From Cycas panzhihuaensis (taxonomy: Eukaryota > Cycadophyta): 64,000 nt of DNA. Positions 1 through 9,700 of this stretch are shown piece by piece. The stretch covers positions 56,613,741 through 56,677,740 of the forward strand of contig CM041465.1 in NCBI GenBank assembly GCA_023213395.1, read 5' to 3'. Within the stretch, counting starts at the first letter, position 1; each line of letters begins with the position of its first letter. Under the pieces are notes generated by a model. That model searched no databases. It was not told the origin of the DNA and saw only the letters and a program-made list of their open reading frames with translations. A program made the position numbers and the translations under genes.

Positions 1-366
1 GACCAGGAGCGCCCATAAATGATGATGATGACGACGATGATGATGCCAACAGAGGAGATGGGGCCAGCCCATCACAACCTGCGAGGGAGGTAGGTCCATC
101 AGGGATGGCAGGAGGAGTAGAGGGTCTATCTAGGACTATCAGAGGAGAGGCAGGCCCATCAGGGTTCGCTGAGGAGAGCAAGAGGCCAGTGACTAGGGCC
201 CGCAGGCTACGGATCATGAAGAGATCCAGAGAGGTAAGAGTTAAGCTGATCCCTGTGAGGAGAGAGGCCCAAGCAGAGGAGGTACCTGAGGATGAGGTAC
301 CTGCAGCTGGCGGAGAGCCAAGAGGAGAGGATGTCGTGCGAGCGGAGGAGCCGGCGACCATGGCAG
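1..366 (+). pseudogene. Antisense extra gene of element A, end of PMD exon (acidic, Pro/Gly-rich linker)
   Basis: This is the 3' part of the large exon of the antisense gene seen more fully at 14425-15626 and 50810-52025. It encodes the low-complexity tail after the PMD-like domain: repeated GPSG/AGPS words, an ARRLRIMKRS-type basic stretch and acidic EEVPEDEVPAAGGEP-like runs. The exon ends at a good donor (GTAAGA at 367) at the same place as the donors in the copies in B and D. The PMD core itself is left of the window. The direction is opposite to gag and protease of the same element. The function of the tail is unknown. Confidence 0.6.
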
Positions 367-477
367 GTAAGACCTAACCATTTCCTTAGTCGTTTGACAT
401 CTAGGTAGATATTTGATTTGATTTTATCATGGTATGTAGTGGGATATTCACTGACACATGGCATGTCACATTGGCAG

Positions 478-1058
478 GTACTACAGAGGTTAGGAGACTG
501 GTAGAGGTCATGGTCAGGGAGATGTTCCCTCAGGTATATGCAGAGGGGCAACCGCCCATCCAGGTAGAGGATGCGCCTAGATCGGTAGGTACCCACATGG
601 AGGCATTCACCCTGTTGGAAAGGGCGAGAGACATCTGGGCTGCGGAGTCCCACGAGCATGTGGCATTCAGGGGACAGATGTAATGGGAGCTCGATGAGGC
701 CAAGGGCGAGCTGGACGCGCTGCGTAGACGAGTCCAGGCTCTAAAGGCTTAGGGCGGAGTAGGCAGAGACACGAGGAACACGGTCTGGATAGCAATGCTG
801 GAGGAGCGTCTCCGAGGAGTAGAGAGGGAGAGGGATCGTATCCAGGCCAGATACGATCAGCTCATAGACCAGGTGGTGTCGAGGTCGAGCAGGAGCAGGA
901 TATACACCCATACAGCAACAACGACCCCGAGACAGCCACGCGATGAGGGGAGCGAGGCAAGTAGCTTGCGGAGGCCCAGGAAGAGCCTCGGAGGGATGTG
1001 GTCCCTAGGAGAGGGATCACACAGGCCAAGAGATTGTACCCCAAGAGCGGGGCAATAG
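478..1058 (+). pseudogene. Antisense extra gene of element A, last exon (coiled-coil C-terminus)
   Basis: The exon begins after an acceptor (TTGGCAG at 471-477) and ends at a TAG at 1056-1058. It encodes a VREMFPQVYAEGQPPIQ motif shared with the B and D copies, then a heptad-like charged segment (LEERLRGVERERDRIQARYD) predicted to be coiled coil, and a basic Ser/Arg tail. A stop (TAA) near 681 and another near 750 break the frame, so this copy is probably inactive. The intron 367-477 is matched in position in B and D, which supports real splicing of the ancestral gene. Confidence 0.55.
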
Positions 1059-1634
1059 TAGAGTAGGAGATATGTACATGATTTTGTGGAAAGCCACAGG
1101 GCCTGTGGGGTCATATATAGGCTCATATGATTGTACCCCCCCTGCAAGGATATCGACTTCCCACATGCATGATGTAATATATTATTTTTTATGTATATAT
1201 ATATGGGGTAGTTGGAACCCCATTTTGACACGAAATGGTGTGTATATGATGTGGTAGATAGCATGTATACTTTGTTTTGTATGTTGTAAATGTTTTGTAT
1301 GTTGTAAATGTTTTGTATGTTGTAAATATTTTGTTGTAAGTATTTTGTTGTAAGATGCATGTATTTCCTTCCATGTATGGCTATATGTCTAACAGGAACA
1401 CACACGTCCACTGTAAGTAGAGGTGATAGAGAGGTGCGAGGTTAGAAATAGAGCGGCATGCACATCCACCGAGGAGCATAGTGGAATATGCGAAGGAAAC
1501 AGCAGGCAGGAGAGAGGAGTGATGGTACTCTAAAGCGTCATCCTAGTTGGGGGATGCCCAAATAGGAGGACAAGGTCCCAAAGGAAATGGGAATGCAGGT
1601 TCCGTAGGAGGAACCAGGAAGAGATATAGAAGAC
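1059..1634. other. Spacer between convergent antisense gene and protease of element A
   Basis: This is non-coding and AT-rich in its first half. Its counterparts in elements B (16327-16885), D (49463-50090) and E (32666-33115) share recognisable words such as TGTCTAACAGGA. It should contain the 3' ends of both the sense and antisense transcripts, but I cannot place poly(A) sites with confidence. Confidence 0.5.
1275..1356. repeat. Short tandem array, 18-bp unit
   Basis: Three direct copies of TTTTGTATGTTGTAAATG (1275-1292, 1293-1310, 1311-1328, the last slightly changed) are followed by two shortened 14-bp copies (TTTTGTTGTAAGTA type). Similar words in inverse orientation occur in element E near 33000. 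Confidence 0.85.
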
Positions 1635-1689
1635 ACTTTGAATTGCCATTCAACCCGAGGTTGGGAGAAATGGGAACAATTCAAGATGG
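1635..1689 (-). ncRNA. Conserved post-pol RNA hairpin (copy in A)
   Basis: This inverted repeat, read on the minus strand, has arms around CTTGAATTG and CAATTCAA and an inner CCATT/AATGG pairing. It lies directly downstream of the element's coding region. The same hairpin occurs in B, D and twice in E, with paired changes in the arms. Its function is unknown. Confidence 0.6.
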
Positions 1690-1699
1690 TAGTTTAGGC

Positions 1700-3190
1700 T
1701 CATTTCAGAGCATGGCGAAGAGATAGCCGAAAGATCATTTTCAAAGGGGATCTTAAATTAGGCATGGAGCCTGCTAAGTGCTCTAGCAAAGCCTCGTCAT
1801 CTTCGAAGTAGTCCACCCCACGGATGAGCTGACTTCGAATGGACGAGGCGCGGGATGGCATGGGAGCGATAGGACTGGTATGCCTCGTAAGCTGCCCAAC
1901 ATCCCTAAGGGACTCTAAGGGAGAGTCAAGGAGAGATTCCTCATAAAAGACAAGAGGGAAACTCTCAATGCCATTACTCGTGGAAGGCGATGGAAAGGGA
2001 GAACTAGGACTCTGCCAGTCAACACTAGCAATGGTATGTGACACGGGAGAGTGATCAGGTTCCGTGACAAAATGAGTCCTAGATAGAGACCTAGGACGAG
2101 AAGAGTGCCCTCCACCAACGCAAAGGAAGGAAACCAGGTAAGGAAGATCCTCATCCTTACTATGGGACCCGTCATCGCCAAACATGCCGAGGTACCCATA
2201 GCTTTCGACGCCGATGGGGATGAAACACATTAAATCAGGGGAAGAAGATGTGGGATCTTCTTCGTGGCAAGAGGGATCAGGGATACCGATCGAGCAGGCT
2301 GAGGCATATCCAGAGGGGCGTTTGCTTCCCTTTACATGACCATGGCTCGCCTGAGCAGCAGGTCTAGTTTGCTTCACGAGTAATCGCTGGCGGGGGACAA
2401 CTCTCATTTGTCCATTATAGACAAACTTAAGTTGCCCCCAACGGGTGGAACACACGGCTCCCATTTGGTCAAGCCATGGTCGACCCAGAAGGAGGTTGTA
2501 ATTGACATCTACATCAAGGACAACGATGTCGGTAAGGACAGTCTTATCCTCGAGAGTAAGAGGTATCAAGACAGATCCCAGGGGAGTCTTCTCGCTACCT
2601 TCATAACCCTGACATCACCATGGAACAGGTTCCAAAGCAGAAATACCAAGCTCTTGCATGACACGCAAGGGCATGACATTGACGGAAGAACTGTTGTCTA
2701 TGACGGTCCTTCGCAATGTGTAATCTGGAGTATCGATAGTGATCGTGAAAGGGAAGTTCCACTGGCGTTCCCTTCCACTGGCTGGGGGAAGATCTATGGG
2801 ATCAAAGGAGATGACAGGTTCGCCACTTTGGGTTATGCCCAACGTGTGAACAGGCGTGTCATTCGATCCTAGAGCTTCTAAGAGGAGCGTTCGTTGCTTG
2901 GGGCAGCTTCTCAAGACGTCCATGATGGACATCCTGGCAGCCACGGTAAGAAGCTCTTCAACTACAAAGAAAGGCTTACCCCTCCCTGTGGGTTGGGTAA
3001 GGCTCTCCTAAAGTCGAAGCAACCAGGGCGAATGGGAATGCTCTTGGGAAGCACAGGAATCTCTGGAGGAATAACTTTCGGAGGAGAGTCGAGGTGCGAG
3101 GTAGATGCGGAGGCGCCAGTTGCCTCCTTCGCGGCTTGAGACCGAGTCAAAGCGTAAAGGGGGGTGGTCTCAAGCATCTGGATCACCTTC
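1700..3190 (-). pseudogene. Element A aspartic protease and linker (broken)
   Basis: On the minus strand this encodes the retropepsin-like region that follows gag: a conserved SIMDVLRSCP motif, the FPFTITIDTPD strand, the active-site turn (here DNSSSVN; related copies have DNGSSVN), then VVLDVDVNYNLLLGRPWLDQ and WGQLKFV. After that comes a Ser/Pro-rich linker ending in YFEDDEALLEHLAGS. The Gly-to-Ser change in the catalytic turn and frame breaks near 2570-2615 make activity unlikely. Downstream, RT, RNase H and integrase are absent: the linker runs straight to the 3' non-coding hairpin. Confidence 0.75.
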
Positions 3191-3239
3191 TTTCCCTTGT
3201 TACGGGATCGCGAAGGTGATGGAGTACGGTGGTCAGAGG

Positions 3240-5481
3240 AGCGCGAAGAGGAAGATGAACCTCGCGCACCCTTCCCTCTACCATATGAAGGGCGAGAATC
3301 AGGGGATCTATCCCGATTCTTGTTGTTTCTTAGTTGAACATTACAATCACGTTCCCCATGTTTGGGGAATAGATCTCTATGGACGGGTTGATCGAGATTG
3401 GGCCTCGATGCCCATCTAGGAGATCAATTGCGTGGCGGGGCATCACGTGGGTGTTGCACCCGATAATGTGAGTCATCGTGGAAACATTCCCCGTGGATGG
3501 AACACCACCTCTTCTCAAGGGGAGGATCGATTCTCCTCACTTGAGAATGTTAGGTGCCACCCTCTTTGGGGGGAATGGTATGAGAAGCATGCTGAACTGG
3601 TTTATTGGAAGTTGGCGATGAAGGGGATTGGAGTTTAAGCTCCTTTATCGTGTGCTCGAATGAGCGAATAGCGGAGGTAAGAGGGTCTAAGGTCCTCTTA
3701 GTAGGATGAGAGGTAGACCTGGCAGGTTGTGAAGGTTTGGTTTCCTTCACTGGGGGAGGTGCCTCACGATGTTGTGAGGGCTTAAGAGGTTTCTTGAGTC
3801 CAGCTTGGATCTCAATAGCCTCTAACGCCAAGCACTTTGCGATGGCAGAGTCGCATGTGGTTGCCCCCATTTTAAGGACTTCCACATGTACTTCGGGACG
3901 AAATGCATTGACGAAGAGATCTCGCTTCAACTCTTCAGGCAACGTGGCCTTGGTAGTGTGAAGGAGATCATGAAATTGCCTCACAAAGTCATGATTCATT
4001 TCATCATGACCTTGTTTGAGCGAGAGGAGAGCTTTTATTCCACTCTCGAATGGATGGGCTACGTCAAAGTAATTGACGAACTCGTCCACCAATTACTGGA
4101 ATGAAGAAATGGAATGGGCAGGGAGATGGTAGAACCACTTAAGGGCGCCGCCCTGCAAGGATCACAGAAATAGCTTCATCAAAATGTAGTCGTAAGCCCA
4201 ATAATCTATGCATGCCATAGAGAAACTACGCACATGCTCAGTTGGGTCTTGCGACGAAGTTTCGTCGAATTTGGAAACTTTAGGAGGGTGAGGTGGCAGG
4301 TTAGTCCTTAGCGCCTCAACGGATAATGGCGTCGACTGGTAGTCCATGAAGGGACGTGTCCTCACATGGGCTAAAGGATCGATGAATGGTAAAGAAATAG
4401 GAATGGATGGGGGTGGTAAACCCATCCCTCCTTGGGGAAACGTCCCTTATTAGAAAGGGGATTGCAGATAAACGCCTTAGAAGGGAGGCATGCTCCCTTG
4501 CGAAGGTGTGGCAACAGGAGTTGCACTGGATGGTAGAAATAAAGGGTGCAGGACTGGATTCTGCCCATATGGGCAACCTGTAGGTGGCACTACCCCATAT
4601 GGGTGCAACGAGTCCATCCCATAAGCAAAAAGATGGTTTCCCCTACCCTACCCCCAAGGTTGAGACATGTAACTTGGGGGCACGTAAAGGGAAGGATCAC
4701 CAGATGGATTTTGAGCGTATGTAGAAGCGAGTCCCACATAGTTGATAGTAACAACATTAGTAGGGCCTCGAGGCCTACTAGGAAATGCATGTGTCATGTT
4801 TGAAGGTGGCACATTCGTTTGGCTTAGGAATGGCATGCTAACCCCAAGCTGGGGGAAAAACATGCCACGAATGGGTCCTGATGAAGTAGGATCGTGGCTA
4901 GGAATAGTTGGCGTAATACTTACCTTGGGAGCCAGTGTAGACATGACATGGGACAAGTGTGCACAGGTAGAAGAGTTATTTGTTGTAGGAGGCGTAGGTA
5001 TGGATGAAGAAGATGCTACATTACACAGAACTTCTTTAAACCACATAAGACGTGGTTGATAGCGAGTTGCTCGAAAGTACTCGTTGAGCGTTTCGACCAC
5101 GTTGGCCAGAGGGGTATCCTCATAGCCATATGAGGTTGATGGGATCTCGAATATCAGGGACCCCTCAGGGTGCTCCTCATAAGATTCACCAATAGGATGG
5201 TGAGTCTCGTGAGGAGACAAGCCTTCTACTGCATGTGTAGAAGGATGAAACTCAGAAGGGCGAAACGAGTCACCCGGATAATAGATGGAATCATCACCCT
5301 CGTGGGTGGATCCTGGAACGGACACAGGAAACTCTTGAGTTCCCGAGACCATGGTGTGGTAAGCCTAATCAGACTGGTAATCTTCCATTGTCGAATCGAG
5401 ATTCGACGACGGAAGGGAACAAGGTGATGGGTCTTCTAACAACAGCGACAGGCCTCACAAGTGACGTGAGAAATGTCGCAT
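3240..5481 (-). pseudogene. Element A gag (frameshifted)
   Basis: The start at 5481 is chosen by homology with D (M-R-x-F-S-R). The N-terminal half is Ser/Pro/His-rich, with SYEEHPEG, FPSRPRGP and YAQNPSGDPSLYVPP words. The capsid-like core follows (FSMACIDYWAYD, NYFDVAHPFESG, LKQGHDEMNHDFVRQFHDLLH, LKRDLFVNAFRPEVHVEVLKMG). A knuckle of form C-x2-H-x4-H-x4-C is near 3470-3510. The core is split over several frames (4648-5352, 4162-4425, 3550-4092), so the protein is not made intact. The knuckle spacing is typical of Tat/Athila-type gags. Confidence 0.75.
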
Positions 5482-5634
5482 GCAATGCCTTTGCTAGTAT
5501 TATTAGAAGAAAGCAAAAAGATGACGATGAAACAAGTATGTTGGGGGCTGCCCAACTGAAATGCAGGATAAGAAGGCTACCTAAAGGCAGGAACACCAAC
5601 GAAAGGGGGAAGCGAAACTAGTTCCCTACTAGCA

Positions 5635-5655
5635 GTTCCCTAATATGGTCGCCAG
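5635..5655 (-). other. Primer-binding site of element A
   Basis: Immediately inside the 5' LTR, the minus strand reads CTGGCGACCATATTAGGGAA. It aligns with TGGCGACCATACTGGGGAC in B and D. It is not the common tRNA-iMet site. An arginine tRNA, as used by many Tat/Ogre elements, is a plausible but unverified primer. Confidence 0.6.
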
Positions 5656-8272
5656 TGGAATACTTGCCGCGGGGTGATGTCCCTACGTCTAGCAAAGGGA
5701 AAGAAATATGCAAAGCTAAGTAAGCTAAACGGCAAGGACTTCACCTTGTAGGGCATGCATGCGCCGGAGTGTAGATTTGGAACTGCAGAGGTGCCTGGTT
5801 GCTTCCAGGTAGCCGTGTAAAACGAGGTCTTCCTATCCCTCGGATGGCTGAGAAGAGGAGGAAAGAACCTGGTGCGTTGCGTCTTCTCGAAGAGATGAGA
5901 AGGCAACACAAAAACAGGAAGGCAAGTAAAGTAGCATTTAGGTGTAGGCTAAAAAGGGGATAAAACACGGGTAGCTCTAACACAAAGTAAATGATCTAAC
6001 TATGCTAAGCTGACTGATAGATAAAGAAATGTAAAGCAAACATATATTCCTTTTCCCTTTTCAATTCTTTATATGCCTCTAACTATGCAAGCATGCGCAT
6101 AAAAGACAACGGCGTAAAGAAGATATATAGGGATAAGAAAAGTACCTGGACCTGCCGTCCGAATGGAGTGATGTTTGTCCCTTTGCTTCCTACTCCTTCC
6201 TGCTCCACTCATTGCACATGCGATGCCAGCCGGTGATAGTTGCCATAAGCAACCAAAAATAGGGCTAACTTACTTCCCCTTATGCATGCAAAAGTAAAAA
6301 ATGGAAAAAGACAAACAATGAGAAATGACAAGAAACGCACTAAATGTAGAACTAACCTGCAATGGGTTCCGTTCCACACGCAACTCCACCGACGCAAGAT
6401 CCTGCAAGCAAGCTAGGCGAGTATCTCCTTCTCGGAAGAGGGGCCATAAAGTAGACCGAGTATAGATGCTAAACTCAAATGGAACTACATAAAACTAAGC
6501 TAAGCATACATATGTTATCATGTAAAGCATCAATATGTAACAAAAATCTCCCGCAAACATCTACCACAAACAACACCCAAAAAGAAAGAGTATAGTCTCG
6601 GAATGGCTAACTCACCCACAAGGAATCTCCACTCAACTCTAAAAGGGGAAACAGACTCACAACAAGGTCACAGGGCAGCAAATAGTAAGAAAGAAGAGAG
6701 TAATGGAAAGGTATGCAAACGCCCAAGGAACGAGATGCTACGAACAGAAAATCGTTGGGTTGGGTGAGTAGCAAACCGTTAACCGGCAAGGAAAGGTTTT
6801 GGTGCTTATGCAGGGCCCAAAACTGACAGATGGAAATCTAGAACTGGCATGGCAATGGGTTGCCAATGCTAGTTTAGCTCTGAAACTAGATTCCCAAATC
6901 CCTTAACCTAATTCTTAGGAAGGTACTAAAGGCAAATGGAAAGAGAATAAGGGACAGAACCCTTGGGTAGAAGGACAGCAAGGGGGACGGAACCATGCCT
7001 TCCTCCCTCAAATCCTCTTTGTGTTCCCCCTTTGCAACAGCCACCTAAGAATAGGTTGGTTGGGATGATTGGGAGAAGCAATAATATTTTAAAAGATAAG
7101 GAAGTAATGCTAATTAAGTATAACAATATGAAGGTACACAAACTAGAAGTTTATCCACCAAAATATGAAGAAACAACACAAATTACAAAGTAGATGTAAG
7201 GAGTACCTTGTTATGGAAGAACCAAGTATGAATTTCTTTGTTAAAAGCAATGAGAGATAACCAGCATTTGGTGGATAATAGTGGCAGGTTTTAGAAAGGA
7301 GAGAAGTATGAAGATATTCCTATAAGTTTGGGGCTTTGGTAACTTATCTTTTGAGGAGCTTTTGATGGTAATCCTCCTTGAAGCCTTGGCAACCTGCAAG
7401 AAGATGTAAAGCCTACTGTTTGTGAGTTGTAGGGGTAGCAATGGTCCCTTGAATCAAGCTTGCAGCAGTGTATCCTTCCTTGCAGTAGATTTATGTGAGG
7501 AGTGTGTATGTTTTTCTATGTAAATTGAGCAAAAAGTTGTAAAAATGAATAAAAAGATCTTCAAAATGAAGAGGAAAACTAGCTTTATCCCCTGTTCACT
7601 ATAGGTGAACGATGGGGATGTCAGGGTGATGCAAATGAGTAGGTGCCACGTGGTAGTTCTACGAAAAAAGTGGAAACTGTCAGGTGGTTCTCTTTTTTAA
7701 ATTTCAAACAGTCGTACCACGGTAAATTTGGGAGTACCGCAGCAAAGATCGTGGTACCGCTAAGTTTATAGTGGTACTAGACTGGTAGCAAAAAAAGATT
7801 TTAAAATGTAGAAATAAAGGTTTTGGAGTTATTACTAAGGGTAAATTAAGCCTGAAACAACTGGGGGAATACCCAGATGATGGGCAAGTAGCCAAAACAG
7901 TAAAATAGGTCTCAACCAAGGAATTAATCAGACTTGGAGGAGACTACAACATGAGTAAAATGTCGTAACATGGGCAAACCTGACTAGCTAAAGCATCCCA
8001 GGAGGTTGTGAAGACGATGTGGGTGGATGTGCGCCATATGGGGTGTAGCATTCACTGAGGAATGCCCCTATTCTGAGTCATCATAGGCTAAAAGTATGTT
8101 GTAAGCACATGCACTATGATCAGGCAAAGAAGCAATGCAGGCAGGCAAGTATATGTCAAGTAGCCTACGCTAAACAATCTCATTCAAAACAAGAGCAAGG
8201 AGAAGTGAGAACGTATACCTGAACATACCTAAGTCGATGTGTCTTGAGTCCATTCCTAGTAGTTGGAAAATA
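5656..8272 (-). repeat. 5' LTR of element A (about 2.6 kb)
   Basis: The left end is the LTR 3' terminus (TGGAATAC on plus, so ...TATTCCA on minus), next to the primer site. The right end reads, on minus, TATTTTCCAACTACTAGGAA, homologous to the TGTTTCC...GGAATGG start of the other LTRs but with the terminal TG changed to TA. The interior shares blocks with E and F LTRs, for example the GCCTGGTTGCTTCCAGG hairpin near 5790. The flank to the right continues the element C reading frame. Confidence 0.75.
7712..7779 (-). promoter_or_regulatory. GGTACC palindrome module in LTR of A
   Basis: This is a cluster of inverted repeats containing GTACCACGGTAAATTT, AAAGATCGTGGTACC and GGTACCGCTAAGTTTATA. On the minus strand it is followed by the CGACTGTTTGAAATTT / AAAAAAGAGAACCAC block that also follows the module in E and F. 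It lies in the upstream (U3) part of the LTR. Confidence 0.55.
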
Positions 8273-9700
8273 ATTTCCTTCTCATAGGTAGATTTTGACT
8301 TGATCCTTGGGTGTAAGTTGCTCACTTTCAAAGACTAGAGGTTTTTCTTCTTGCATTAAGACTACTCCAATGCCTTGCCTTGATGTGTCACATTTAATAG
8401 TGAATGTCTTTACAAAGTTTGGTATCACCAAAATTGGAGTGCTAATTAAGGCTACCTTTAATTGGTTGAATGCTTCAAAGGCATTATCATTCCAATGAAA
8501 GGAATCCCTTTCTAACAAGTTGATTAAAAGAAAATCAATTACCCTGTGATTCCTAAGAATCCATGAAGGCTCTTGATGTTGTTTGGTATAGGCCAATTTA
8601 TTATAACTAAAATTTTCTTAGGATCCACCTTAACTCCTTCTTGAGAGACAATAATGCCCAAATATTCTATTTCTATTTAACCAAATTGACACTTTAATTT
8701 TTTGGCATAAAGTTGGTTGTCTACAAATACCTATAATGCCTTATCAACCTGCTGGAGATGATCCTCCCAAGTTAGACTGAAGATCAAAATATCATCAAAG
8801 AAGACTAGCATAAACTTTCTTAAGTAAGGCCAAAAAAGTTTGTTCATGAGGGCCTGAAAGGTGGTTGGGGCATTAGTTCAGCTAAAGGACATGACTAAAA
8901 GTTCATAATAGCCTTCATGTGTATGAAATACTATTTTGTGAATAACATTTACCTTGATTCTAATTTGATGGTATCCTGACAACAAGTCCGATGATGGGAA
9001 GAATGTTGCTCCATATAGCTCATCTAAGAGTTCATCGATGACCAGTATAGGAAATTCATCCTTGATGGTTATCTTATTAAGCTCTTGGTAGTCCACATGC
9101 ATTCAAAATGAGCCATCCTTTTTTCTTACTAAAATCACTTAGGTGAAAAAGGTGCTTTTGCTTTCCCTTATAGTACCAACATCAAGGAGTTCTTGAACTA
9201 GTCATTCAATTTTATTCTTTTATTGGTAGGCTACTGATATGGTTAAATACTAGGGGGATTACTTATAGCTACCAGGTCAATGTTGCAATCTTGGTCATAT
9301 GTTTGGGGGAGACCTTAAGGTATATCTTAAAAGACCTATTTGTGGTGGTTAAGCACCACTTTTAAGTCAGTCAGGATGTTATCATCTTAGAGAATGTCTA
9401 GCTCTGTTGGAAGTTCTTGACCTTCTAGAGCATAATATTTGTCAATGATCCCTACAACACCCTTTTTAATGAGTCTCTCCATATGATGTAAGCTAATGAT
9501 TTGGATGAGGGAAGGGATGATTCCATTCAATTGATGTTCTATTCCTCTAGAAGTAAATTAAATGAAAAGCTCCTACATATTTAGATGAATAGTCCCCAAT
9601 GGTTTAAGCCATTGTACCCCTAATACAACATTGACTAGTCTAATAGGAATGACATACATGGAGGTGGAGAGTAGGTAGTCACTTGTTTACAATTTGATGT
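8273..9700 (-). pseudogene. Element C reverse transcriptase and RNase H remnant (plus end of protease)
   Basis: On the minus strand, 9690-9600 continues the protease (degraded form of VVLGVQWLKPLG). RT follows from about 9180 with [26 protein letters not shown], the catalytic FFDD ([10 protein letters not shown], near 8800) and VDPKKI. RNase H (8596-8282) has FHWNDNAFEAFNQLK, FTIKCDTSRQGIGVVLMQEEKP and FESEQLTPKD, ending in TYEKE at the element A junction. Several stops make it inactive. The sequence type and iMet primer site suggest a chromovirus-like Ty3/gypsy element, older than A and B, which both interrupt it. Confidence 0.8.

Larger units (their letters stand above)
1..8272 (-). mobile_element. 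Element A: Ty3/gypsy (Tat-like) retrotransposon, left end outside window
   Basis: Read on the minus strand the order is 5' LTR (8272 to 5656), primer-binding site, gag, aspartic protease, a conserved hairpin, and then an extra gene on the opposite (plus) strand that continues past the window edge. There is no reverse transcriptase, RNase H or integrase between protease and hairpin, so this copy is an internally deleted, non-autonomous derivative. The right end lies inside the RNase H reading frame of element C. The 3' LTR and the second target-site copy are outside the window. The assignment to the Tat-like branch is inferred from relatedness to element D. Confidence 0.8.

Noticed and set aside
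1275-1356. Possible CRISPR-like array
   Set aside because: Units of 14-18 bp are directly adjacent with no spacers; it is a plain minisatellite in a plant retrotransposon.
857-1411. 184-codon minus-strand frame in element A
   Set aside because: It contains an Asn-Ile-Tyr repeat made by the 18-bp tandem array and overlaps the antisense gene's last exon; no homologous frame is kept in B or D.
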